DNA of 6,033 bases from Deltaproteobacteria bacterium (GTDB taxonomy: Bacteria > Desulfobacterota > Desulfobaccia > Desulfobaccales > 0-14-0-80-60-11): NCBI GenBank assembly GCA_016874945.1, contig VGSO01000189.1:1-6033 (forward strand), in the 5' to 3' direction. The stretch's first letter is position 1. Every line of letters starts with the position of its first letter. The notes under the pieces were generated by a model, which was not told the origin of the DNA, did not search any database, and worked only from the letters and a program-made list of their open reading frames with translations. Position numbers and translations under genes: made by a program. Below are positions 1 through 5,926 of this stretch, piece by piece.

Positions 1-125
1 CTTGCAAAATTATGTAGCCGCAGGCTTCAGCCTGCGCCGGCACAGGCTGGAAAGCCTGTGCTACCGGATATTTCTTTAAGCAACATGGGAAAATCGCAGC
101 CTCAAAATGAATTTTGCAAGAGGCT
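1..125. repeat. REP-like double-hairpin repeat with flanking inverted repeat
   Basis: Two perfect hairpins lie side by side. The first pairs 19-26 with 29-36 (CGCAGGCT/AGCCTGCG). The second pairs 41-48 with 53-60 (CACAGGCT/AGCCTGTG, loop GGAA). GTAG at 14-17 and CTAC at 61-64 close them into a cloverleaf-like unit. Around this, CTTGCAAAATT at 1-11 and AATTTTGCAAG at 110-120 form a perfect 11-bp inverted repeat. A further small hairpin pairs 98-103 (AGCCTC) with 120-125 (GAGGCT). The palindromes resemble the REP-type intergenic repeats found in many bacterial genomes. The outer inverted repeat could be the ends of a small non-autonomous element, but the left edge of the window cuts the view. 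Confidence 0.6.
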
Positions 126-153
126 CGGGTAGAATGATTAAACAGATGGGAAC

Positions 154-180
154 TTTCGGTTTTTACCGAAAACCGAAAAC
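154..180. repeat. Heptamer repeat with inverted copy, upstream of cobU
   Basis: TTTCGGT (154-160) and ACCGAAA (165-171) form a 7-bp hairpin with a TTTT loop, followed by a second ACCGAAA-type unit. The unit is the same ACCGAAA heptamer that is tandemly repeated at the start of hemC. The tract ends five bases before the preferred cobU ATG and has no Shine-Dalgarno-like sequence. Confidence 0.6.
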
Positions 181-184
181 GCCT

Positions 185-718
185 ATGAAAGACTTCCACC
201 GGGCCTTGATCCTGGGGGGCGCCAAAAGCGGCAAAAGCCGCTACGGCCTCAATCTGGCCCAGAATTTCCCGCCGCCCCGGTTGTTTGTGGCCACCGGCCA
301 GCCTGGCGACGAAGAGATGGCGGCCCGCATCGCCCGGCACCGCCAGGACCGGGGGCCGGGGTGGGAAACCCGGGAAGAGCCCCTTGATGTGGCTGCGGCT
401 TTGGATGAATCCCAGGGCCGCTACGGGGTCATCCTGGTGGACTGCCTCACCCTGTGGCTCTCCAACCTGATGCTCCGGGAAGGCCAGACGGAGGCCGGCA
501 TCGATCTGGGCATCCGGGAGTTGCTGGAAGTTTTTGACAAGACTGCCACTCCGGTTATTCTCATCAGCAATGAAGTGGGGTTAGGCATCGTGCCGGAAAA
601 CGCCCTGGCCCGGGCCTTCCGGGACCAGGCGGGCCGGCTCCACCAGAAGCTGGCCGCCGCCGCCGACCTGGTGGCACTGGTGGTGGCGGGGCTGCCGTGG
701 ATCATCAAGGGAGTTTGA
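185..718 (+). CDS. cobU: Bifunctional adenosylcobinamide kinase / adenosylcobinamide-phosphate guanylyltransferase
   Basis: This cytoplasmic enzyme phosphorylates adenosylcobinamide and then attaches GMP to give adenosylcobinamide-GDP in the lower-loop assembly of cobalamin. From the ATG at 185 the protein has 177 residues, close to the family's usual ~180. Visible motifs are the P-loop GGAKSGKS at residues 11-18, RIARHRQDR at 48-56 whose His52 matches the conserved guanylylated histidine region, VDCLTLWLSNL at 85-95, and a C-terminal SNEVGLGIVPENALAR segment, all typical of CobU/CobP. The frame stays open back to an ATG at 107, with further ATGs at 134 and 146. Those add up to 26 residues with no family counterpart: the 107 codon lies in an inverted repeat and the extension includes a heptamer tract (RKPKT). 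Only weak Shine-Dalgarno matches precede any of the ATGs, so the start is uncertain although the function is clear. No other cobalamin gene is visible in the window. Confidence 0.95.
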   Translation: MKDFHRALILGGAKSGKSRYGLNLAQNFPPPRLFVATGQPGDEEMAARIARHRQDRGPGWETREEPLDVAAALDESQGRYGVILVDCLTLWLSNLMLREGQTEAGIDLGIRELLEVFDKTATPVILISNEVGLGIVPENALARAFRDQAGRLHQKLAAAADLVALVVAGLPWIIKGV

Positions 719-724
719 GAGAAA

Positions 725-777
725 ACTGAGTAATTTAAGATAGAGATGGCGAAGACTCAGTCCTCAGTCCTCAGTAC
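725..777. repeat. Heptamer repeat TCAGTCC x3 with inverted arm
   Basis: TCAGTCC occurs at 757-763 and 764-770, with a degenerate third copy TCAGTAC at 771-777. ACTGAGT at 725-731 is the perfect inverse of ACTCAGT at 755-761, so the transcript just past the cobU stop can fold into a weak 7-bp hairpin. There is no T-run, so it does not look like an intrinsic terminator. Confidence 0.55.
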
Positions 778-785
778 TAAAATTT

Positions 786-822
786 CAAGTAACTGCTTTG
801 GCGAAATGAGAACAATTACTTG
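786..822. repeat. Imperfect 10-bp inverted repeat
   Basis: CAAGTAACTG at 786-795 and CAATTACTTG at 813-822 are inverted copies with one mismatch and a 17-nt spacer. The repeat lies next to the decayed reverse transcriptase fragment and may mark a junction of inserted DNA. No function is apparent. Confidence 0.4.
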
Positions 823-838
823 ACCTGCGTAAAAAAAC

Positions 839-1069
839 CAAGAACTTGCGCTGTCCAGGGCGGGGTACCGCACTCTTCCCACGGTTCACCCTAAGGTTGA
901 GCTGCTTTTCCCGAAACCGGCTCCCGCTCGCCATTACCGGCTCACCCGCCCGTATGCTCCGCCCCTAGATATTGCAATCATCGGCGTAACGCACCAACCG
1001 GCGGCCGCGTCTTTCTAACTCCCGATCCAGCACGTCCAACATCAGGTTGGTCCCCCAAGCCCTTAACGG
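839..1069 (-). pseudogene. Group II intron reverse transcriptase (LtrA-type) fragment, broken
   Basis: Reading the - strand from 1051 down to 839 gives one continuous frame matching the heart of group II intron reverse transcriptases: TNLMLDVLDRELERRG, then RRLVRYADDCNI with the catalytic YADD box (986-988 down to 977-979), then an in-frame TAG at 965-967. After the stop the same frame continues through RAGEPVMASGSRF, REKQLNLRVNRGKSAV and PRPGQRKFL. In the family this region reads roughly YADDCNIYV, RAGERVM, LKLKVNxxKSAV and RKFLGFSF, so the TAG replaces the usual Tyr codon. Past RKFL one G appears to be lost (FLVF where FLGF is expected) and similarity fades. PLRAWG at 1052-1069 may continue the upstream PLSPLL segment but is doubtful. 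The N-terminal RT domains, the maturase/endonuclease part and any intron domain V RNA are missing. It is a dead fragment of about 70-77 codons; the family assignment rests on the motifs. Confidence 0.8.
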
Positions 1070-1090
1070 GGGAGTTTTAGGGGAGGGCGG
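1052..1090. repeat. C/G-run inverted repeat at the edge of the RT fragment
   Basis: CCCCC at 1052-1056 and GGGGG at 1069-1073 flank CCCTTAA-type sequence, followed by TTTTAGGGGAGGG. It resembles common palindromic intergenic filler and may mark where the reverse transcriptase fragment was cut. Confidence 0.3.
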
Positions 1091-1180
1091 AGGATTTGTT
1101 ACGCGTCAAGGCTTCCCCGGTGGCCCAAATATGATAAAATTTCATGGTCGCCATTGCTGCCCGTCAGCTAATGCTTAGTT

Positions 1181-1194
1181 TTTATTATAATAAA
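1181..1194. promoter_or_regulatory. AT-rich 14-bp palindrome containing a -10-like TATAAT
   Basis: Positions 1181-1194 are a perfect palindrome (TTTATTATAATAAA) that includes TATAAT at 1186-1191, 24 bases before the zinc-ribbon gene start. No convincing -35 box lies 16-18 bases upstream. It is the best promoter candidate for the zinc-ribbon/hemC pair, and the symmetry could also be an operator, but both readings are weak. Confidence 0.3.
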
Positions 1195-1214
1195 CCACAA
1201 ACGAGGTTTGGCTC

Positions 1215-1439
1215 ATGCCCATATTTGAATTCTCCTGTCAGGATTGCTGCAAGGAGTTTGAAAAACTGGTCTTCGGGAGCGACCCCGAGGTGGAGTGCCC
1301 GTTTTGCGGGGGAAAAAATGTCGGGAAGCTCATGAGCGCCTGCGCCGCCAAGGTGGGTTACAAGTTCACCGCGGCCTCCAACCCCAAGGGCGCGTCCTGC
1401 ACCGGCTGCGCCGCCACTTCCTGCAGCACCTGCGGTTAA
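1215..1439 (+). CDS. FmdB-family small zinc-ribbon protein
   Basis: This 74-residue protein begins MPIFEFSCQDC, the typical opening of the FmdB / CxxC_CxxC_SSSS zinc-ribbon family, which usually runs MPxYEYxCxxC. Four CxxC pairs are visible: C8/C11, C28/C31, C62/C65 and C70/C73. The first two should form the zinc ribbon; the Cys-rich tail after residue 60 is common in the family. FmdB was first described as a possible regulator of a formamidase/formate dehydrogenase locus, but the role of most members is unknown, so no specific function is claimed. The ATG at 1215 has ACGAGG eight bases upstream. The stop lies only 10 bases before the hemC start, so the two genes are probably co-transcribed. 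Confidence 0.85.
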   Translation: MPIFEFSCQDCCKEFEKLVFGSDPEVECPFCGGKNVGKLMSACAAKVGYKFTAASNPKGASCTGCAATSCSTCG

Positions 1440-1449
1440 AGAGGTCCCC

Positions 1450-2418
<969 letters not shown>

Positions 2419-2446
2419 CAGGTTTCAGGTTCCAGGTGTCAGGTTT
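2419..2446. repeat. Degenerate heptamer repeat CAGGTTT x4 after hemC
   Basis: Four 7-bp units (CAGGTTT, CAGGTTC, CAGGTGT, CAGGTTT) start at the first base after the hemC stop codon. Between them and 2510 there are only short inverted repeats: GGGTG/CACCC at 2457-2468, and GGGCG/CGCCC around 2481-2497. Neither has a T-run, so no clear hemC terminator is seen. Confidence 0.65.
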
Positions 2447-2510
2447 CAAGGATAGAGGGTGAGCACCCCCGCCATTCGTAGGGCGCGTTTGACGCCCCGA
2501 TAATTTGTCT

Positions 2511-2606
2511 TACGGCAAGACGCTAAGACGCCCAGTCTTCAAGGGGATCAGCTTGGTCCGCGCCCCTTGAATTTTTAATTTCTTTGCGGCCTTGGCGTCT
2601 TTGCGT
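2511..2606. repeat. Nested inverted repeat element
   Basis: The outer arms, about 2511-2534 and 2582-2606, are imperfect inverted copies built on AAGACGC(T/C)AAGACGC and its complement TTGGCGTCTTTGCGT. Inside them, TTCAAGGGG at 2538-2546 and CCCCTTGAA at 2563-2571 are a perfect 9-bp inverted pair. The outer sequence resembles a dispersed intergenic repeat seen in many bacteria. There is no open frame, so it could be a small MITE-like element or RNA-forming filler. Confidence 0.5.
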
Positions 2607-2625
2607 GAAAATATTGAATTTTTTC

Positions 2626-2654
2626 TTGACAGGCTGAAAAGGTTTATTTAAAAC
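2626..2654 (+). promoter_or_regulatory. Probable sigma-70 promoter of the aromatic operon
   Basis: A consensus -35 box TTGACA lies at 2626-2631. At 17-bp spacing the -10 position reads TAAAAC (2649-2654), which matches 4 of 6. A start near 2661 would leave a very short 5' end before the leader peptide's Shine-Dalgarno site at 2665. The AT-rich surroundings and the position directly before an attenuator support it; the weak -10 lowers certainty. Confidence 0.55.
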
Positions 2655-2676
2655 CATAACAGTCGAGGAAGAAAAA

Positions 2677-2760
2677 ATGCTCCCCTGGTCCCGTTCTTAC
2701 TATTTTAGCTATTATTATTTTCCGGGCCTGGGCCGCGCCTCGACTTTTAAAAGACTTTAG
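2677..2760 (+). CDS. Aromatic-rich leader peptide (attenuator peptide)
   Basis: The ORF encodes a 27-residue peptide starting MLPWSRSYYFSYYYFPG. GAGGAAG at 2665-2671 is a strong Shine-Dalgarno site six bases before the ATG. Eight of the twelve residues 4-15 are aromatic: Trp4, Tyr8, Tyr9, Phe10, Tyr12, Tyr13, Tyr14 and Phe15. Phe24 follows later. The stop codon is at 2758-2760, 21 bases before the terminator stem begins. This is the hallmark of leader peptides such as PheL and TrpL, where ribosome stalling at codons for scarce amino acids decides whether the downstream operon is transcribed. The operon that follows makes aromatic amino acids, which fits the codon content. Tyr codons dominate, although the visible operon ends in a Phe-specific enzyme, so the signal probably reflects overall aromatic supply. 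The peptide itself is unlikely to have a function. Confidence 0.85.
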   Translation: MLPWSRSYYFSYYYFPGLGRASTFKRL

Positions 2761-2808
2761 CCCAGAAACAAAAAATCTTTTAAAAGCCGTGGCGCCGGCG
2801 AGGCGGCC
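2731..2808 (+). promoter_or_regulatory. Antiterminator pairing of the attenuator
   Basis: CTTTTAAAAGA at 2744-2754 pairs perfectly over 11 bp with TCTTTTAAAAG at 2776-2786, which takes up the first five bases of the terminator stem. GCCTCG at 2737-2742 can also pair with CGAGGC at 2799-2804, and GGCC at 2731-2734 with GGCC at 2805-2808, invading the terminator loop and its 3' arm. A ribosome stalled on the aromatic codons (2686-2721) would leave these bases free. One that reaches the stop codon at 2758 would cover 2744-2754. CTGGGC at 2728-2733 and GCCCAG at 2760-2765 may form an alternative early hairpin. The pairing is read from sequence only, without folding energies. Confidence 0.65.
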
Positions 2809-2818
2809 ACGGCTTTTT
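2782..2818 (+). terminator. Intrinsic terminator of the attenuator
   Basis: AAAAGCCGTGGC at 2782-2793 and GCCACGGCTTTT at 2806-2817 form a perfect 12-bp stem with a 12-nt GC-rich loop. The T-run is at 2814-2818. It lies between the leader peptide stop and the first operon gene, so it would block the operon unless the antiterminator forms. Confidence 0.85.
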
Positions 2819-2873
2819 CGTTTCGGGCCGGGGGTCGTCTCTAATCCAGGGCGAGCCGCGGGAGGAGGAAAAA

Positions 2874-3671
2874 GTGTTAGGCAAGCTCATTCGCATGGAA
2901 CGCATCATGAACCGGGAAACCGGGCGCACCGTAATTGTCCCCATGGACCACGGGGTCACGGTGGGGCCCATTGAGGGCCTCATCGACATGAAGGACACGG
3001 TGAACAAAGTGGCGGGAGGCGGGGCCAACGCCATCGTCATTCACAAGGGCCTGGTGGAAGGCGGCCACCGCCGCCGGGGCAAAGACGTGGGCCTCATCAT
3101 TCACCTGTCCGGGTCCACGGCCCTCTCCCCTTATCCCAACGCCAAGACCCTGGTGTGCACCGTGGAGGAGGCCCTCAAGCTGGGAGCCGACGCCATCTCC
3201 ATCCACATCAACATCGGCAACGGCTCGGAAAGGGAGATGCTCTCCGACCTGGGCATGGTGGCCCGGGAGGCCCGGGACTGGGGCATACCCTTGCTGGCCA
3301 TGATGTACCCGCGAGGGGAAAAGATCAAAGACGAATACGACGTGGGAGTCATCAAGCACGTGGCCCGGCTGGCCGCGGAGCTGGGCGCCGACATCATCAA
3401 GGTCTCCTACACCGGCTCGGTGGAGTCCTTCCGGGAAGTGGTCATGGGCTGCCCGGTGCCGGTGGTCATCGCCGGCGGCCCCAAGATGAGCTCGGACCGG
3501 GAGATCCTGGAGATGGTGAAAGGCTCCATCGAGGCCGGGGGCGCGGGGCTGTCCATCGGCCGCAACGTCTTCCAGCACCGGGACCCCACCCGCATGGTGG
3601 GGGCCATGAGCCTGCTGGTGCACGAAAACGTCAGCGTGGATGAGGCGTTGTCGTTCTTGCAGGCGATGTGA
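2874..3671 (+). CDS. aroA': 2-amino-3,7-dideoxy-D-threo-hept-6-ulosonate (ADTH) synthase
   Basis: This class I aldolase of the DeoC/fructose-bisphosphate aldolase family makes ADTH from 6-deoxy-5-ketofructose 1-phosphate and aspartate semialdehyde. It is the first step of the archaeal-type route to dehydroquinate. The protein has 265 residues in a TIM-barrel pattern. Conserved stretches are VPMDHGVTVGP (22-32), GGANAIVIHKG (49-59), HLSGSTALSP (77-86), MMYPRG (143-148), ADIIKVSYTG (172-181) and VIAGGPK (198-204). Asp25, Tyr145 and the Schiff-base Lys176 align with Asp33, Tyr153 and Lys184 of the Methanocaldococcus enzyme at a constant offset of eight. The GTG start at 2874 follows a strong GGAGGAGGA site (2861-2869). 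It is the first structural gene after the attenuator and is followed by the dedicated partner enzyme. A plain fructose-bisphosphate aldolase is less likely given that neighbour. Confidence 0.93.
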   Translation: MLGKLIRMERIMNRETGRTVIVPMDHGVTVGPIEGLIDMKDTVNKVAGGGANAIVIHKGLVEGGHRRRGKDVGLIIHLSGSTALSPYPNAKTLVCTVEEALKLGADAISIHINIGNGSEREMLSDLGMVAREARDWGIPLLAMMYPRGEKIKDEYDVGVIKHVARLAAELGADIIKVSYTGSVESFREVVMGCPVPVVIAGGPKMSSDREILEMVKGSIEAGGAGLSIGRNVFQHRDPTRMVGAMSLLVHENVSVDEALSFLQAM

Positions 3672-3744
3672 GTTTCGAGTTTCGAGAAGTTGTTGTTAAT
3701 GAGCTATTTTTTAACTCAAAACTCAAAACTCAAAACTCGAAACT
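3670..3744. repeat. Paired inverted heptamer arrays between two operon genes
   Basis: On the left GAGTTTC is repeated (3670-3676, 3677-3683, then GAG), overlapping the preceding stop codon. On the right ACTCAAA is repeated three times (3714-3734), followed by ACTCGAA at 3735-3741. Left 3671-3686 and right 3729-3744 are inverted copies matching at 15 of 16 positions, so the mRNA can form a long AT-rich hairpin with a loop of about 42 nt. It ends just before the Shine-Dalgarno site (3748-3753) of the next gene. Confidence 0.75.
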
Positions 3745-3758
3745 AATAGGTGGGTATG

Positions 3759-4757
3759 ATGAAGAAATTGTGGGTAAGAATCGACCCCTGGGACAAAAAA
3801 ATGGTGACCACCGCCCTGGAAAGCGGCGTGGACGCGGTATGGGTGCCCGAGGGCCGGGTGGCGGAAGTCAAGGCCCTGGGCCTCATCACGGTCATCGCCC
3901 CCGACGGCGACCTGGTTCCCGGAAAGGACTTGCACGAAGTCATCATAACCAGGGCGCAGGATGAAGAAGAGGTGGTGCGCCTGGCCCGCAGCGGCCCGGT
4001 GGTGGCCCACACCACCGATTGGACCGTCATCCCCCTGGAAAACCTGGTGGCCCGGACCGGCAACGGCAACCTTTTCGCCGAGGCCGCCGACCTCTCTTCG
4101 GCCCGCATGCTTCTGGGAGTGCTGGAGAAGGGAGTGGACGGCCTGGTGGCCACCGCCGCCAGCCCCGCAGTTATCAAGGAGATGGCCCGCCTGGTGAAGG
4201 AGGCCTCCCCGGCCCTGGAACTGACGGAAGCCCGCATCACCCGCATCACTCCTCTGGGCATGGGCGACCGGGTCTGCGTGGACACCTGCACCAACATGGG
4301 CCTGGGGGAAGGCATGCTGGTGGGCAACTCCTCCGGCGGGCTGTTTCTGGTCCACGCCGAGTCTTTGGAGACACCCTATGTGGCGCCCCGGCCCTTCCGG
4401 GTGAACGCCGGCCCGGTGCACGCTTATATTCGGGTCACCCCCGCCAAGACCAAGTACCTGGGGGAACTGCAGGCCGGAGACGAGGTGCTCATCGTCAATC
4501 ATGAGGGCCGCACCGCCCCCGCGGTGGTGGGCCGGGTCAAGGTGGAGCGCCGGCCCCTGATGTTGGTGGCCGCGGAAGCCCAGGGGAAGGAAATCACCAC
4601 CATCCTCCAGAACGCCGAAACCATCCGCCTCACCCGCCCCGGCGGCGAAGCCGTGTCCATCGTGGCCTTGCAGCCGGGAGATAAGGTGCTGGCGGCCCTG
4701 GAAGAGGCCGGCCGCCATTTCGGCCATAAAATCCGGGAAACCATCCTGGAGAAGTGA
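3759..4757 (+). CDS. aroB': 3-dehydroquinate synthase II (archaeal type)
   Basis: It converts ADTH to 3-dehydroquinate by NAD-dependent oxidative deamination and cyclisation, completing the route begun by the preceding gene, and is unrelated to ordinary AroB. The protein has 332 residues from the ATG at 3759, starting MKKLWVRIDPWDKKMVTTALESG, like family members. Characteristic stretches include DRVCVDTCTNMGLGEGMLVG, GNSSGGLFLVHAES, PYVAPRPFRVNAGPVHAY and KYLGELQAGDEVLIVN in the C-terminal half. The frame is open to a GTG at 3750 and an ATG at 3756. AGGTGG at 3748-3753 is well spaced only for 3759, five bases downstream, so that start is preferred. The preceding intergenic region holds the paired heptamer hairpin. 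The stop is three bases before pheA, suggesting translational coupling. Confidence 0.93.
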   Translation: MKKLWVRIDPWDKKMVTTALESGVDAVWVPEGRVAEVKALGLITVIAPDGDLVPGKDLHEVIITRAQDEEEVVRLARSGPVVAHTTDWTVIPLENLVARTGNGNLFAEAADLSSARMLLGVLEKGVDGLVATAASPAVIKEMARLVKEASPALELTEARITRITPLGMGDRVCVDTCTNMGLGEGMLVGNSSGGLFLVHAESLETPYVAPRPFRVNAGPVHAYIRVTPAKTKYLGELQAGDEVLIVNHEGRTAPAVVGRVKVERRPLMLVAAEAQGKEITTILQNAETIRLTRPGGEAVSIVALQPGDKVLAALEEAGRHFGHKIRETILEK

Positions 4758-4760
4758 GCC

Positions 4761-5849
4761 ATGACGGAAAAAGAACAGATTCGCCAGCAAATCGACGCCC
4801 TGGACCAGGAAATCCTGGAACTCCTGAACCGCCGCATGAGTCTGGCCCGGGATATCGGCCGCATCAAAAAAGGGGAAGGTGAGGGAACCCTGGACTTCCA
4901 ACGGGAAGAAGAAGTTCTGGCCCACCTGATGCACCTCAACCCCGGCCCCCTGACCCCCGCGGCCCTGCGCAACATCTTCCGGGAGATCATCTCTGCGGCC
5001 CGGGAAATCCAGGCCCCCCTGGGAGTGGCCTTCCTGGGGCCGGAGGCCACTTTCTCCCATCTGGCGGCCTTGAAAAAATTCGGCCGGGCCACCCGCTTCG
5101 GCCCCCTGCCCACGATCCAGGAAGTCTTCACCGAGGTGGAAAAGGGGAAGTACCATTACGGGGTGGTGCCCATTGAGAATTCCACCGAGGGTGTGGTTAA
5201 TGTCACCCTGGACCTTTTTGCCGAAACCCCTCTAAAAATCTGCGGGGAGATCTTTCTGGAGATTTCCCACGACCTCCTGTCCAAATCCGGGCAGCGCCAG
5301 GACATCGAGGTGATCTACACCCACCCCCAGGCCTACGGCCAGTGCCGGCGCTGGCTGGCCGCCAACATGGGCGAGGTCCCGGTAATCGAGGTGGGCTCCA
5401 CCGGCATGGCGGCCCAGAAGGCGGCCAAGAATCCCAACGCCGCGGCCATCGCCTCGGCCTTCGCCGCGCCCCTGTATGACCTGCGGGTGGTGGAGCGGCG
5501 CATCGAAGACAACCCGGGAAACGTCACCCACTTCTTTGTCATCGGCTCCCATACCCCCGGCCCCACGGGGCGGGACAAGACCTCCATCATCTTCGCGGTG
5601 GACAACGTCCCCGGCGCCCTGTACAAGACGCTGAAGCCCCTGGCGGAGCGGGGCCTCAACATGACCCGCATCGTGTCCCGCCCGGCCCGGATGGAGGCCT
5701 GGCGGTACCTCTTCTTCGTGGACCTGGACGGCCACCGGGAGGACCCCCAGGTGCGCCAAGCCCTGGAAGAGATGGAAACCATCAGCGCCCACTTCAAACT
5801 CCTGGGATCCTTCCCCCAGGCGCCGGGAGTGGAAGTGCTGGGGCAGTGA
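4761..5849 (+). CDS. pheA: Bifunctional chorismate mutase / prephenate dehydratase (P-protein)
   Basis: This enzyme converts chorismate to prephenate and then phenylpyruvate, the precursor of phenylalanine. Three domains are visible in 362 residues. The AroQ-type chorismate mutase spans about 1-84; Arg8, Arg25, Lys36, Asp45, Glu49 and Gln84 align with Arg11, Arg28, Lys39, Asp48, Glu52 and Gln88 of the E. coli enzyme. The prephenate dehydratase spans about 87-262, with VAFLGPEATFSHLAA, VVPIENSTEGVVN and HPQAYGQCR. An ACT regulatory domain spans about 272-350, with the GAL motif at 285-287. Two motifs deviate: the catalytic TRF box reads THF at 256-258, keeping the threonine, and the phenylalanine-binding ESRP box reads VSRP at 305-308. 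Feedback inhibition may therefore differ, which is an inference. GGAGAAG at 4748-4754, overlapping the previous stop, serves the ATG at 4761. Confidence 0.95.
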   Translation: MTEKEQIRQQIDALDQEILELLNRRMSLARDIGRIKKGEGEGTLDFQREEEVLAHLMHLNPGPLTPAALRNIFREIISAAREIQAPLGVAFLGPEATFSHLAALKKFGRATRFGPLPTIQEVFTEVEKGKYHYGVVPIENSTEGVVNVTLDLFAETPLKICGEIFLEISHDLLSKSGQRQDIEVIYTHPQAYGQCRRWLAANMGEVPVIEVGSTGMAAQKAAKNPNAAAIASAFAAPLYDLRVVERRIEDNPGNVTHFFVIGSHTPGPTGRDKTSIIFAVDNVPGALYKTLKPLAERGLNMTRIVSRPARMEAWRYLFFVDLDGHREDPQVRQALEEMETISAHFKLLGSFPQAPGVEVLGQ

Positions 5850-5852
5850 GCA

Positions 5853-5924
5853 GGGAATAGGGAATAGGGAATAGGGAATAGGGAATAGGGAATAGGGAAT
5901 AGGGAATAGGGAATAGGGAATAGG
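5853..5924. repeat. Heptamer repeat GGGAATA x10
   Basis: Ten perfect GGGAATA units run from 5853 to 5922, followed by GG, starting three bases after the pheA stop codon. This is the longest and most regular array in the window. It offers AGGGA at 5915-5919 as a possible Shine-Dalgarno site for the TTG at 5927. Confidence 0.95.
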
Positions 5925-5926
5925 TT

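Noticed and set aside
746..823. 25-codon ORF starting ATG GCG AAG after cobU
   Set aside because: It consists of the TCAGTCC repeat plus one arm of an inverted repeat, with no good Shine-Dalgarno site. Too weak to call a gene.
1130..1135. TATGAT as a -10 box
   Set aside because: No -35-like sequence lies at suitable spacing, and such hexamers occur by chance.
1144..1335. 63-codon + strand ORF before and across the zinc-ribbon gene
   Set aside because: It overlaps the well-supported zinc-ribbon gene in another frame and has no recognisable domain.
2661..2873. T-box riboswitch as an alternative to leader-peptide attenuation
   Set aside because: I see no T-box consensus or specifier stem-loop, and the space is filled by a translated aromatic-rich ORF with its own Shine-Dalgarno site.
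3723..5156. 477-codon open frame on the - strand opposite the DHQ synthase and pheA genes
   Set aside because: It is a codon-bias shadow of two clearly identified + strand genes. The translation is rich in Gly/His/Gln with no recognisable domain.
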